Part shown: piece after piece, positions 26,452-34,329 of the stretch | How the letters are laid out: every line of letters begins with the position of its first letter | Numbering within the stretch: the stretch's first letter is position 1 | Assembly (NCBI RefSeq): GCF_017876115.1 | Contig: NZ_JAGINO010000005.1 | Location: 62,001 to 126,000, forward strand | Origin: Azospirillum picis | GTDB lineage: Bacteria > Pseudomonadota > Alphaproteobacteria > Azospirillales > Azospirillaceae | Length of the DNA stretch: 64,000 bases | Direction: 5' to 3' | Position numbers and translations under genes: made by a program | The notes under the pieces: generated by a model | Seen by the model: only the letters and a program-made list of their open reading frames with translations | What the model was told of the DNA's origin: nothing | Databases searched by the model: none

Positions 26452-27540
26452 ATGGATTCTTCGATGGATGAGGGTGAAGCGGGGACCGGATCGCGCGGAC
26501 TGCCGCGGGTGGTGGACATCGCCCGCCTTTCAGGGGTCTCGACCGCGACGGTCGACCGGGTGCTGAACCACCGGCCGGGCGTGCGTCCCGCCACCGTGCA
26601 GCGTGTGCTGAAGGCGGCGGCGGAACTCGACTACCTGCCTGAATCGGACCTGCGGGCCGGCGCGGCGGCCAAGCCGATGCGGCTGTCCTTCCTGCTTCCG
26701 GCCGGCAACAACCGCTTCCTGACCGGCTTGGGCGAAATGATCCGGCGGGCCGACGCCCTGCTGGCACCGCAGGGCGTCCGGGCACAGGTGGAGTTCATCA
26801 AGAGCTTCAATCCGGAACTGCTGGCCCGCTGCCTGTTCCAGCATGGCCGCCGCATGGACGGCGTCGCCTTCATGGCGCTGGAGCACCCGGCGGTACGAGA
26901 GGCGGTGGACTCGCTGGCCGAACGCAACGTGCCGACCGTGACGCTGATCTCGGACATCCTGAACTGCCGCCGCGCCGGCTATGTCGGGCTGGACAACCGG
27001 GCGGCCGGGCGGACCGCCGGCTACCTGATCGCGCGCTTCCTGGGGCGCCGCCCGGCCAAGGTGGCGATGGTCGCCGGCAGCCTGAGCTACCGCGCGCACG
27101 AGGACCGGGAAATGGGCTTCCTGCACGTCCTCAAGGAAATCGCCCCCGACATCGAGGTGGTCGGGCTGCGCGAGGGGCACGACGACGAAGGCAAGTGCTA
27201 CCGCCAGACCCGCATGCTGCTGGGCCTGCACCCCGACCTTGCCGGGGTCTACAACATCGGCGGCGGGGCCGAGGGGGTGGCGCGGGCGCTGAAGGAGACG
27301 CGACGGGAGCGCGAGATGGTCTTCATCGGCCATGGCCTGACCAACGAGACGCGCACCCTTCTGATCGACGGCACGCTGGACGCCGTCATCACCCAGGACC
27401 CGCGCAACACGCTGTCGGCCGCGGTCGGCATCTTCACCAACCTGCGCACCGGCCGGCCGGCGATGCAGGGGGTGGAGACGCCCCGCGGCGAAGTGATCTT
27501 CCGCGAGAACCTGCCGCAGGGCATGCTGCCGGACGAGTGA
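26452..27540 (+). CDS. LacI-family transcriptional regulator
   Basis: Repressor of 362 residues. The N-terminal helix-turn-helix and hinge are clear: VVDIARLSGVSTATVDRVLN, HRPGVRPATVQRVLKAAAEL. The rest is a periplasmic-binding-protein-like ligand domain (FSLL-type strand RLSFLLPAGNNRFLTGLGEM, GYVGLDNRAAGRTAGYL, VYNIGGGAEGVARAL), of the sugar-binding LacI type. The start is uncertain: ATG 26452 and ATG 26464 are both open and neither has a good ribosome site. It is divergent from the TRAP operon and is the obvious candidate regulator; the nitroreductase gene follows after 22 bp. Confidence 0.93.
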   Translation: MDSSMDEGEAGTGSRGLPRVVDIARLSGVSTATVDRVLNHRPGVRPATVQRVLKAAAELDYLPESDLRAGAAAKPMRLSFLLPAGNNRFLTGLGEMIRRADALLAPQGVRAQVEFIKSFNPELLARCLFQHGRRMDGVAFMALEHPAVREAVDSLAERNVPTVTLISDILNCRRAGYVGLDNRAAGRTAGYLIARFLGRRPAKVAMVAGSLSYRAHEDREMGFLHVLKEIAPDIEVVGLREGHDDEGKCYRQTRMLLGLHPDLAGVYNIGGGAEGVARALKETRREREMVFIGHGLTNETRTLLIDGTLDAVITQDPRNTLSAAVGIFTNLRTGRPAMQGVETPRGEVIFRENLPQGMLPDE

Positions 27541-27562
27541 TCCCAACCACCGACGATGACCG

Positions 27563-28264
27563 ATGCCAGACATCCCTCCCCCGCCCGCCGCCGGAATGAC
27601 CGCCCTTGATGCCGTCGCCGGCCGCCGCAGCGTCCGCGCCTTCCTGCCGACGCCGGTGGAGCGCGGCACCGTCCGGCGAATCCTCGACATCGCCGCACGC
27701 GCGCCCAGCGGCTCCAACATCCAGCCCTGGAAGGTCTATGCCGTTGCCGGCGACGAGCGCGCCGCCCTGTCGGCGGAGTTGCTGGCCGCCCACGAGGCCG
27801 GCGAGCCGGAGGTGCCGGAATATCCCTACTACCCGGAAAGCTGGCGGGAGCCCTATATCGGCCGCCGCCGCGCGGTGGGATGGGCGCTCTACGGCGCGCT
27901 CGGCATCGGCAAGGGGGAGCGGGAACGGACGGCGCGGCAGCATGGCCGCAACTGGCTGTTCTTCGGCGCGCCGGTCGGGCTGTTCTTCGCCATCGACCGC
28001 GACATGGGCAAGGGAGCCTGGCTGGATCTCGGCATGTTCATGCAGAACGTGATGATCGCCGCCCGCGGCTTCGGGCTGGAGACCTGCCCGCAGGCGGCCT
28101 TCTGCTACCGCCACGCCATCACCGCCCGCCACATCGGACTGCCCGAAACCGAGATCATCGCCAGCGGCATGGCATTGGGCGTCGCCGACTGGTCGGCTCC
28201 GGAGAACAATTTCCAGACCGGGCGCGAGCCGGCGGAATCCTTCGCACGGTTCATCGGGTTCTGA
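27563..28264 (+). CDS. Nitroreductase family protein
   Basis: FMN-dependent NAD(P)H oxidoreductase of 233 residues. The flavin-phosphate region GRRSVRAFLPTPVERGTVRR and AARAPSGSNIQPWKVYAVAG near the N-terminus are diagnostic, as is LGMFMQNVMIAARGFGLETC and the C-terminal IIASGMALGVAD. Members reduce nitro groups, quinones or unsaturated bonds; the physiological substrate cannot be told. ATG 27563 gives a short Pro-rich leader; ATG 27596 is an alternative start closer to the usual family N-terminus. Same direction as lacI and possibly cotranscribed. Confidence 0.9.
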   Translation: MPDIPPPPAAGMTALDAVAGRRSVRAFLPTPVERGTVRRILDIAARAPSGSNIQPWKVYAVAGDERAALSAELLAAHEAGEPEVPEYPYYPESWREPYIGRRRAVGWALYGALGIGKGERERTARQHGRNWLFFGAPVGLFFAIDRDMGKGAWLDLGMFMQNVMIAARGFGLETCPQAAFCYRHAITARHIGLPETEIIASGMALGVADWSAPENNFQTGREPAESFARFIGF

Positions 28265-28338
28265 GCGGCCTCCCGCCGCCCGGCGCCTTCCCCACGGGAT
28301 TTGAAGGACAACATGGGCGGGCCGGCCCCCGCCTTCCT

Positions 28339-28620
28339 TCAGCGTGCCAGCACCATCACCAGACGCTCGACCGGCACATCGCCGCGCAGATGCGAGTCGA
28401 CGATCTCGTCGATGTCCGCGGGGGTTTCCGGCCGGCACCAGATGTCTTCGGGAGAGACCACCATCGGCGGCCCGGCGGAGCAGAAGCCGAGACATCCGGT
28501 CATCGCCATCCCGACATCCACCGCACCGCCGGCCTGGATTTTCTGGTCCAGCCGCTGCCAGAGCGGATGGGCATTCCTGGCGCCGCAACTGCCGCGCGGG
28601 GGGCCGACGGGGTAAGGCGA
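28339..28620 (-). pseudogene. 5'-truncated (2Fe-2S) ferredoxin
   Basis: Reading the minus strand from 28620 gives PRGSCGARNAHPLWQRLDQK, then the downstream part with TGCLGFCSAGP and DIDEIVDSHLRGDVPVERLV, which is the thioredoxin-like (2Fe-2S) ferredoxin family from its second ligand onward. The family normally starts about 15 residues earlier with a segment holding the first cluster Cys (FVC-type). Here an in-frame TAG (28623-28621) stands immediately before, there is no usable start codon at the proper place (the only one is a GTG at 28521 inside the domain), and the first Cys is missing. So the gene is broken and lacks one of four cluster ligands. The break coincides with the start of a partial transporter operon. 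Confidence 0.75.
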
Positions 28621-28689
28621 CTAAAAGGCTTGGTTCCAAACGGGGTTGGCGGTTAAGAATCGAGCCGGGGGCAATCCGGGAGAGGCCGT

Positions 28690-29847
28690 GTGGGACTGAT
28701 CGGGTCGGGAAAGGGCCAGCCGGGTGCCGTTCCGGGATGGGTCGGCTACGCGCTGCTGCCGCTGCTCAACCTCGTCGCCGCCTTCGTGCTGTCGGGGCTC
28801 GTGATCCTGGTGATCGGCGAGAACCCGGTCGACGTGCTGTCGCTGATGCTGTCGGAGGCGATCGGCTATCCGGAGGCGATCGGCTACACCCTCTACTACG
28901 CCACCGACTACATCTTCACCGGGCTGGCGGTGGCCATCGCCTTCCACTGCGGGCTGTTCAACATCGGCGGCGAGGGACAGGCCTATCTCGGCGGTCTCGG
29001 CGCCGGACTGGTGGCGCTGGTGCTGACCGGCTGGCCCTGGCCGGTGGTGGCCGTGCTGGCGGTGCTGGCGTCGGCGCTGTTCGGCGCGGCCTGGGCCTTC
29101 ATTCCCGGCTGGCTCCAGGCGAAACGCGGCAGCCACATCGTCATCACGACGATCATGTTCAACTTCATCGCCGCCTCGCTGATGACCTGGCTGCTGGTGG
29201 ACGTGCTGATCCGCCCCGGCAGCCAGTCGCCGGAAACCCGCGAGTTCGATCCCGGCGTCTGGCTTCCCTCGATGGACCGGGCACTCGGCTGGTTCGGGAT
29301 CGAGATCGCCGCCTCGCCGCTCAACCTGTCCTTCCTGTGGGCGCTGGCCTGCTGCGCCCTGTTCCACGTCTTCCTGCGCCGCACCCGCTGGGGCTACGAA
29401 CTGCGCACCGTCGGCCGGAACGAGCGGGCAGCGGTCTATGCCGGCATCTCGCCGTCCCGCAACATCGTCACCGCCATGCTGATCTCGGGTGCGCTGGCCG
29501 GCTTCGTCGGGGTGAACGATATCCTGGGCGTGCAGCACCGCGTCATCCTGAACTTCACCGGCGGCGTCGGATTCGTCGGGATCGCCGTGGCGCTGATGGG
29601 CCGCAACCACCCGGTCGGCATCATCCTGGCGGCCCTGCTGTTCGGCGTGCTGTCGCAGGGCGGCGGCCAGCTCTCCTTCGACTATCCCACCATCAACCGC
29701 GAGCTGGTGATGGTGATCCAGGGCCTGGTCATCCTTTTCGCCGGCGCCATGGAGAACCTGTTCCGTCCGCAGGTGGAGGCACTGTTCCGCCGCCGCGGCG
29801 GCGGCGAGCCGGCGGCGGCCGGCCCCGCGAAGCCCGGAGGGAGCTGA
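28690..29847 (+). CDS. ABC transporter permease, nucleoside-type (BPD/PF02653 family), first subunit
   Basis: Inner-membrane permease of 385 residues, with about ten helices. GTG 28690 is preceded by GGGAGAGG. Features: TGLAVAIAFHCGLFNIGGEG, the conserved LFNIGGEGQ loop, GSHIVITTIMFNFIAASLMT, TVGRNERAAVYAGISPSRNI, and GGVGFVGIAVALMGRNHPVG. This is the subunit type that works with a BmpA-like binding protein and a double ATPase to import nucleosides. It is directly followed by a second permease and by cytidine deaminase, purine nucleoside phosphorylase, deoC and deoA, which fits. The binding-protein and ATPase genes that normally come first are not present upstream. Confidence 0.92.
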   Translation: MGLIGSGKGQPGAVPGWVGYALLPLLNLVAAFVLSGLVILVIGENPVDVLSLMLSEAIGYPEAIGYTLYYATDYIFTGLAVAIAFHCGLFNIGGEGQAYLGGLGAGLVALVLTGWPWPVVAVLAVLASALFGAAWAFIPGWLQAKRGSHIVITTIMFNFIAASLMTWLLVDVLIRPGSQSPETREFDPGVWLPSMDRALGWFGIEIAASPLNLSFLWALACCALFHVFLRRTRWGYELRTVGRNERAAVYAGISPSRNIVTAMLISGALAGFVGVNDILGVQHRVILNFTGGVGFVGIAVALMGRNHPVGIILAALLFGVLSQGGGQLSFDYPTINRELVMVIQGLVILFAGAMENLFRPQVEALFRRRGGGEPAAAGPAKPGGS

Positions 29848-29851
29848 GAAC

Positions 29852-30826
29852 ATGGAGGACGCGCTTCTGCTGGCGCTGCAACTGCTGGGCGCCACGATCC
29901 GCGTGGCCACGCCCCTGGTGCTGGCCGCCTTCGCCGGAATGTACTGCGAGCGTTCGGGGGTCGTCGACATCGGGCTGGAGGGCAAGATGCTGGCGGGCGC
30001 CTTCTTCTCCGCCGCCGTCGCCTCCGTGACCGTCAACCCATGGCTGGGGCTGCTGGCCGGCATCGCCGCCGGGGTGGCGCTGGCGCTGGTCCACGGCTTC
30101 GCCTGCATCACCCACAATGGCAACCAGGTGGTGTCCGGAATGGCGATCAACATCCTGGTGGCCGGCCTGGCGCCGACCCTCGCCTATGCCTGGTTCCAGC
30201 AGGGCGGACAGACGCCGCTCCTGCCGTCGCAGGCCCGCATCCCCGCGGTGGAACTGCCGGGCGGGGATGCATTGGCCGCCATCCCCGCTCTCGGCCCCAT
30301 CTTCCGCGAGCTTCTGAACGGCAACAACGTCCTGATCTGGGTAACGCTGGTGATCGTCTTGGCGACGCAGTGGGTGCTCTACCGCTCCCGGTTCGGGCTG
30401 CGGCTGCGGGCGGTGGGGGAAAATCCGGCGGCGGTCGATACCGCCGGCCTGTCGGTGGCCGGCCTGCGCTACCAGGCGCTCATCGTGACCGGTGCGCTGA
30501 CGGGGATGGCCGGCGCCTATCTATCCACCGGCCATGGCGCGGGTTTCGTCCGCGACATGACCGCCGGCAAGGGCTACCTGGCGCTGGCGGCGCTGATCTT
30601 CGGAAAGTGGCGGCCGGGCCCCACCCTCTTCGCCTGCCTGCTCTTCGCCTTCACCGACGCCGTGCAGGTGCGCCTCCAGGGCGTCGAGCTGCCGCTGGTC
30701 GGCGTGATTCCGGTGCAGTTCATCCAGATGCTTCCCTATGTGCTGACCGTGCTGCTGCTGGCCGGCTTCGTCGGCAAGGCGATCGCCCCGAAGGCGAGCG
30801 GCATCCCTTACATCAAGGAGCGATGA
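29852..30826 (+). CDS. ABC transporter permease, nucleoside-type, second subunit
   Basis: 324-residue permease with the motif FAGMYCERSGVVDIGLEGKM at the N-terminus, HNGNQVVSGMAINILVAGLA, RFGLRLRAVGENPAAVDTAG and TAGKGYLALAALIFGKWRPG, all typical of the smaller partner in BmpA-type nucleoside importers. ATG 29852 lies 4 bp after the first permease, with GGAGG upstream. It should form a heterodimer with the first permease. Confidence 0.93.
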   Translation: MEDALLLALQLLGATIRVATPLVLAAFAGMYCERSGVVDIGLEGKMLAGAFFSAAVASVTVNPWLGLLAGIAAGVALALVHGFACITHNGNQVVSGMAINILVAGLAPTLAYAWFQQGGQTPLLPSQARIPAVELPGGDALAAIPALGPIFRELLNGNNVLIWVTLVIVLATQWVLYRSRFGLRLRAVGENPAAVDTAGLSVAGLRYQALIVTGALTGMAGAYLSTGHGAGFVRDMTAGKGYLALAALIFGKWRPGPTLFACLLFAFTDAVQVRLQGVELPLVGVIPVQFIQMLPYVLTVLLLAGFVGKAIAPKASGIPYIKER

Positions 30827-30830
30827 GACC

Positions 30831-31289
30831 ATGGCCGGACCCGAACAGGGCGCTCCTCCCCCGCCCCCGCCCTCCTCCACCACCACGACCGATGCCCTGA
30901 TCGCCGCCGCGGCCGCCGCCCGCGGGAACGCCCATGCCCCCTATTCGAAATTCAAGGTGGGTGCCGCGATTCTGGGTGAATCGGGACGCATCTTCGCCGG
31001 CTGCAACGTGGAGAATGCCGCCTATCCGCAGGGGCAATGCGCCGAGGCCACAGCGATCGGTGCCATGGTCACCGCCGGTGACCGCCGCATCCGCGCCATC
31101 CTGGTGATCGGCGGCGAGGCCGGGGCGGAGGAGCTCTGCACCCCTTGCGGCGGCTGCCGCCAGCGCATCCGCGAATTCGCCTCGCCCGACACACCGATCC
31201 ACATCTGCGATCCGGCCGGGCTGCGGCGGACCTTTCTTCTGGACAGGCTGTTGCCCGATTCGTTCGGGCCGACCAACTTAGACTTCTGA
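30831..31289 (+). CDS. cdd: Cytidine deaminase
   Basis: Zinc enzyme deaminating cytidine and deoxycytidine to uridine forms. 152 residues, of the small tetrameric type. The zinc site is CAEATA (Cys and the catalytic Glu) and CTPCGGCRQ (two Cys), and the substrate region is YSKFKVGAAIL with GCNVENAAY. A 20-residue Pro/Thr-rich extension precedes the domain. Starts 4 bp after the permease gene, with AAGGAG upstream. Confidence 0.97.
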   Translation: MAGPEQGAPPPPPPSSTTTTDALIAAAAAARGNAHAPYSKFKVGAAILGESGRIFAGCNVENAAYPQGQCAEATAIGAMVTAGDRRIRAILVIGGEAGAEELCTPCGGCRQRIREFASPDTPIHICDPAGLRRTFLLDRLLPDSFGPTNLDF

Positions 31290-31303
31290 GCGGAGTTTCC
31301 GAC

Positions 31304-32137
31304 ATGACCGCAGCACGCGCCGCCGCGGACATCCTCCACCGCGCCCCCGGCCGCCGGCCACGGGTCGGCCTCGTCCTTGGTTCCGGCCTCGGCGGCATTG
31401 CCGACCGGCTGGAAGACGGCATCGCCATCCCCTATGCCGACCTTCCGGGCTTCCCGGTCCCCAGCGTCGCCGGCCATGCCGGGCGGCTGGTGGTCGGGCG
31501 CCTCGGCGGCGTCGAGGTCGCCTGCATGCAGGGACGCGTCCATGCCTATGAGGGCGCCGGCTTCGATGCGCTGAAGACCGCGATCCGGGCGCTGAAGCTG
31601 GCCGGCTGCGACACGCTGGTGCTGACGGCCGCCGCCGGGTCGCTGCGGACGGAGGTGGGGCCGGGACGGCTGATGGCGATCACCGACCACCTGAACCTGC
31701 TGGGGGCCAACCCGCTGACCGGCCCGAACGACGAGTCCTTCGGCGACCGCTTCCCCAGCATGACCGACGCCTGGGATCCGGGCCTCCGCGCGCTGCTGAA
31801 GGAGGTGGCCGCCGAACAGGCCATCGCTCTGGCGGAAGGCGTCTACGCCGCCTACCCAGGTCCGTCCTTCGAGACGCCGGCCGAGGTGCGGATGATGAAG
31901 ATCCTGGGCGCCGATGCGGTCGGCATGTCCACCGTCCCCGAATGCATCGTCGCGCGCCATTGCGGCCTGCGGGTCGCCGGCTGCGCCGTCATCACCAACC
32001 TGGGGGTGGGGCTCGGCGACGGGCCGGTCGACCATCACCAGACGCTGGCCGCCGCATCGGCGGCAGCCGCCGACCTGGAAAAGCTGCTGGTCGGCTTCCT
32101 TGAACGCCTGCATGAGAAGGACGGGTCCCGGTCATGA
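31304..32137 (+). CDS. Purine-nucleoside phosphorylase (trimeric, PNP/MTAP family)
   Basis: Phosphorolysis of purine (deoxy)nucleosides to base and (deoxy)ribose-1-phosphate. 277 residues from ATG 31304 (the upstream extension is shadow). Motifs: VGLVLGSGLGGIADRLE (phosphate site), GRVHAYEGAGFDALKTAIRA, LTAAAGSLRTEVGPG, YPGPSFETPAEVRMMKILGA and VGMSTVPECIVARHCGLRV, which belong to the trimeric class. It overlaps deoC by ATGA. Confidence 0.96.
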   Translation: MTAARAAADILHRAPGRRPRVGLVLGSGLGGIADRLEDGIAIPYADLPGFPVPSVAGHAGRLVVGRLGGVEVACMQGRVHAYEGAGFDALKTAIRALKLAGCDTLVLTAAAGSLRTEVGPGRLMAITDHLNLLGANPLTGPNDESFGDRFPSMTDAWDPGLRALLKEVAAEQAIALAEGVYAAYPGPSFETPAEVRMMKILGADAVGMSTVPECIVARHCGLRVAGCAVITNLGVGLGDGPVDHHQTLAAASAAAADLEKLLVGFLERLHEKDGSRS

Positions 32138-32949
32138 AGCTGTCTGCCGACCTGCAAAGCGCGCTCGACGCCTGCGCCAACGCCCCGTCCGATGCCGTCC
32201 TGGCGCGGCGGGCGGTTGGGATGCTCGACCTCACCAGCCTGAACGGCGACGACAGCGAACAGACGGTGGAGGCGCTATGCGCCCGCGCCGCCACTCCCGT
32301 CGGCCCGGTCGCCGCGGTCTGCATCTGGCCGCGCTTCGTGCCCACCGCAAGCCGGGCGCTGGAGGGGACCGGGGTGAAGGTCGCCACCGTCGTCAATTTC
32401 CCGAGCGGCGAGGCCGACGCGGCAGCGGTCGCTGCGGAAACCCGGCGCGCCATTGCCGACGGCGCCGACGAGGTCGACGTGGTGCTGCCCTACAAGGCCT
32501 TCATCGACGGCGCCCGCACCCAGCCGATGAATGTGGTGAAGGCCTGCCGCGAGGCCTGTGCCGACAAGGCGCTGATGAAGGTGATCCTGGAATCGGGCGC
32601 CTTTCCCGATGCCGACCTGCTGGCTTGGGCCGCGCGCGACGCCATCGCGGCGGGCGCCGACTTCCTCAAGACCTCGACCGGCAAGACCCAGCCGGCCGCC
32701 ACCCTGCCGGCGGCCGCGGTGATGCTCGACTGCATCTACGAATCGGGCAAGACGGTCGGCTTCAAGGCGTCCGGCGGCATCCGCGACGCGGCCGAGGCCG
32801 CGCGCTATCTGGCGCTGGCGGACGGCATCCTGGGGGACGGATGGGCAACGCCCGGAACCTTCCGGTTCGGCGCCTCCAGCCTGCTGGAAGCGCTGCTGGC
32901 CGCCGCCGGCCACGGCGAACGCGAACCGGCGCCGGCGGGAGGCTACTGA
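32134..32949 (+). CDS. deoC: Deoxyribose-phosphate aldolase
   Basis: Cleaves deoxyribose-5-phosphate to glyceraldehyde-3-phosphate and acetaldehyde. 271 residues. The Schiff-base Lys is in DFLKTSTGK, the second essential Lys in GFKASGGIR, and the Asp in ADEVDVVLPY. ATG 32134 overlaps the phosphorylase stop codon, so translation is coupled. No phosphopentomutase (deoB) gene is present in the operon, so the link from deoxyribose-1-phosphate must be encoded elsewhere. Confidence 0.97.
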   Translation: MKLSADLQSALDACANAPSDAVLARRAVGMLDLTSLNGDDSEQTVEALCARAATPVGPVAAVCIWPRFVPTASRALEGTGVKVATVVNFPSGEADAAAVAAETRRAIADGADEVDVVLPYKAFIDGARTQPMNVVKACREACADKALMKVILESGAFPDADLLAWAARDAIAAGADFLKTSTGKTQPAATLPAAAVMLDCIYESGKTVGFKASGGIRDAAEAARYLALADGILGDGWATPGTFRFGASSLLEALLAAAGHGEREPAPAGGY

Positions 32950-32952
32950 GCC

Positions 32953-34272
32953 ATGCTTCCGCAGGAGATCGTCCGCGCCAAGCGTGACGGCCGGCCGCTG
33001 GACGACGCCACCATCGCCGCCTTCGTCCGCGGCATCACCGACGGCAGTGTCAGCGAATCCCAGGCCGCGGCCTTCGCCATGGCCGTCTTCTTCCGCGGCA
33101 TGAGCCTGGAGGAGCGGGTGGCGCTGACCCGCGCCATGCGCGATTCCGGCAGGGTGATGGAATGGCGGTCGCTCGGCCTGCCCGGCCCGGTGATCGACAA
33201 GCATTCGACCGGCGGGGTCGGCGACAAGGTCAGCCTGATCCTGGCGCCGATGCTGGCCGCCTGCGGCGGCTTCGTGCCGATGGTTTCGGGCCGCGGGCTT
33301 GGGCATACCGGCGGCACGCTCGACAAGTTCGAGAGCATTCCCGGCTATACCGCCAAACCTGATACCGCGCTGCTGCGCCGCGTGGTGAAGGAGGTCGGCT
33401 GCGCCGTCATCGGGGCCACCGACGACATCGCCCCGGCCGACCGGCGGCTCTACGCCATCCGCGACGTCACGGCGACGGTGGAATCGCTCGATCTCATCAC
33501 CGCCTCGATCCTGTCGAAGAAGCTGGCGGCGGGGCTGGATGCGCTGGTGATGGACGTCAAGTTCGGCAGCGGCGCCTTCATGCAGCGCCTGGAGGATGCC
33601 GAGGCGCTGGCCGACAGCATCGTCACCGTATCGAAGGGTGCCGGCCTGCCGGCCGTGGCGCTGCTGACCGACATGAACGAGGTGCTGGGCCGCAGTGCCG
33701 GCAACGCGCTGGAAATGCGCGAGTGCCTGGCCATCCTGCGCGGCGGGCCGGCCGACCCGCGGCTTTACGAGGTGACAGCGGAGCTGGCGGCGTCGCTGCT
33801 GGCGCTGTGCGGGCTGGCGCCGGACGCCGTGGCCGGCCGGGAGATGGCCGACCGCGCGATCGCCAGCGGTGCCGCCGCCGAGCGCTTCGCCCGCATGGTG
33901 ACGGCACTCGGCGGGCCGGCCGACCTGCTGGAGCGGCCCGACCGCCATCTGGAGAGCGCACCGGTCGTCCGTCCCGTCTTCCCGGGCCGCGCCGGCTTCG
34001 TCGGCGCGGTCGACACCCGCGGCATCGGCATGGCGGTGGTGGCGCTGGGCGGCGGGCGGACCAGGACGACCGACGCGATCGACTTCGCCGTCGGCTTCGA
34101 CGATGTCGCCGGGCTTGGCGACGCGGTCGGTCCGCAGGACAGGCCGCTGGCGGTCCTGCACGCGCGCACCGAGCCGCAGGCGGACGAGGCGGAGCGCCGC
34201 CTCCGGTCGGCGGTCGGGGTCGTCGACACGCCACCGCAACGCGGGCCGCTGATCGCGAAGCGGCTGGAATGA
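32953..34272 (+). CDS. deoA: Thymidine phosphorylase
   Basis: Pyrimidine-nucleoside phosphorylase of 439 residues that splits thymidine and deoxyuridine. Family marks: KHSTGGVGDKVSLILAPML, SGRGLGHTGGTLDKFESIPG and SKKLAAGLDALVMDVKFGSG. The C-terminal domain is present (ALGGGRTRTTDAIDFAVGFD), so the gene is complete. It starts 3 bp after deoC and is the last gene of the salvage operon; a strong hairpin follows. Confidence 0.97.
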   Translation: MLPQEIVRAKRDGRPLDDATIAAFVRGITDGSVSESQAAAFAMAVFFRGMSLEERVALTRAMRDSGRVMEWRSLGLPGPVIDKHSTGGVGDKVSLILAPMLAACGGFVPMVSGRGLGHTGGTLDKFESIPGYTAKPDTALLRRVVKEVGCAVIGATDDIAPADRRLYAIRDVTATVESLDLITASILSKKLAAGLDALVMDVKFGSGAFMQRLEDAEALADSIVTVSKGAGLPAVALLTDMNEVLGRSAGNALEMRECLAILRGGPADPRLYEVTAELAASLLALCGLAPDAVAGREMADRAIASGAAAERFARMVTALGGPADLLERPDRHLESAPVVRPVFPGRAGFVGAVDTRGIGMAVVALGGGRTRTTDAIDFAVGFDDVAGLGDAVGPQDRPLAVLHARTEPQADEAERRLRSAVGVVDTPPQRGPLIAKRLE

Positions 34273-34280
34273 CGGGCCTC

Positions 34281-34319
34281 CCCGTCCCTTGCGCGGACGG
34301 CATCCGCGCGGGGGACGGG
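34281..34319. terminator. Bidirectional hairpin between deoA and pncB
   Basis: CCCGTCCC-TT-GCGCGGA, loop CGGCA, TCCGCGC-GG-GGGACGGG: a 15-bp stem with one small internal loop, located between two convergent genes. It has no long T-run. Good terminator candidate for both. Confidence 0.65.
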
Positions 34320-34329
34320 AGCCGTCTGG

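Noticed and set aside
28521..28523. GTG at 28521 as a true start of a 60-residue ferredoxin
   Set aside because: It would begin inside the domain after the second cluster ligand and leave only two Cys of the cluster, so it cannot be a functional ferredoxin.
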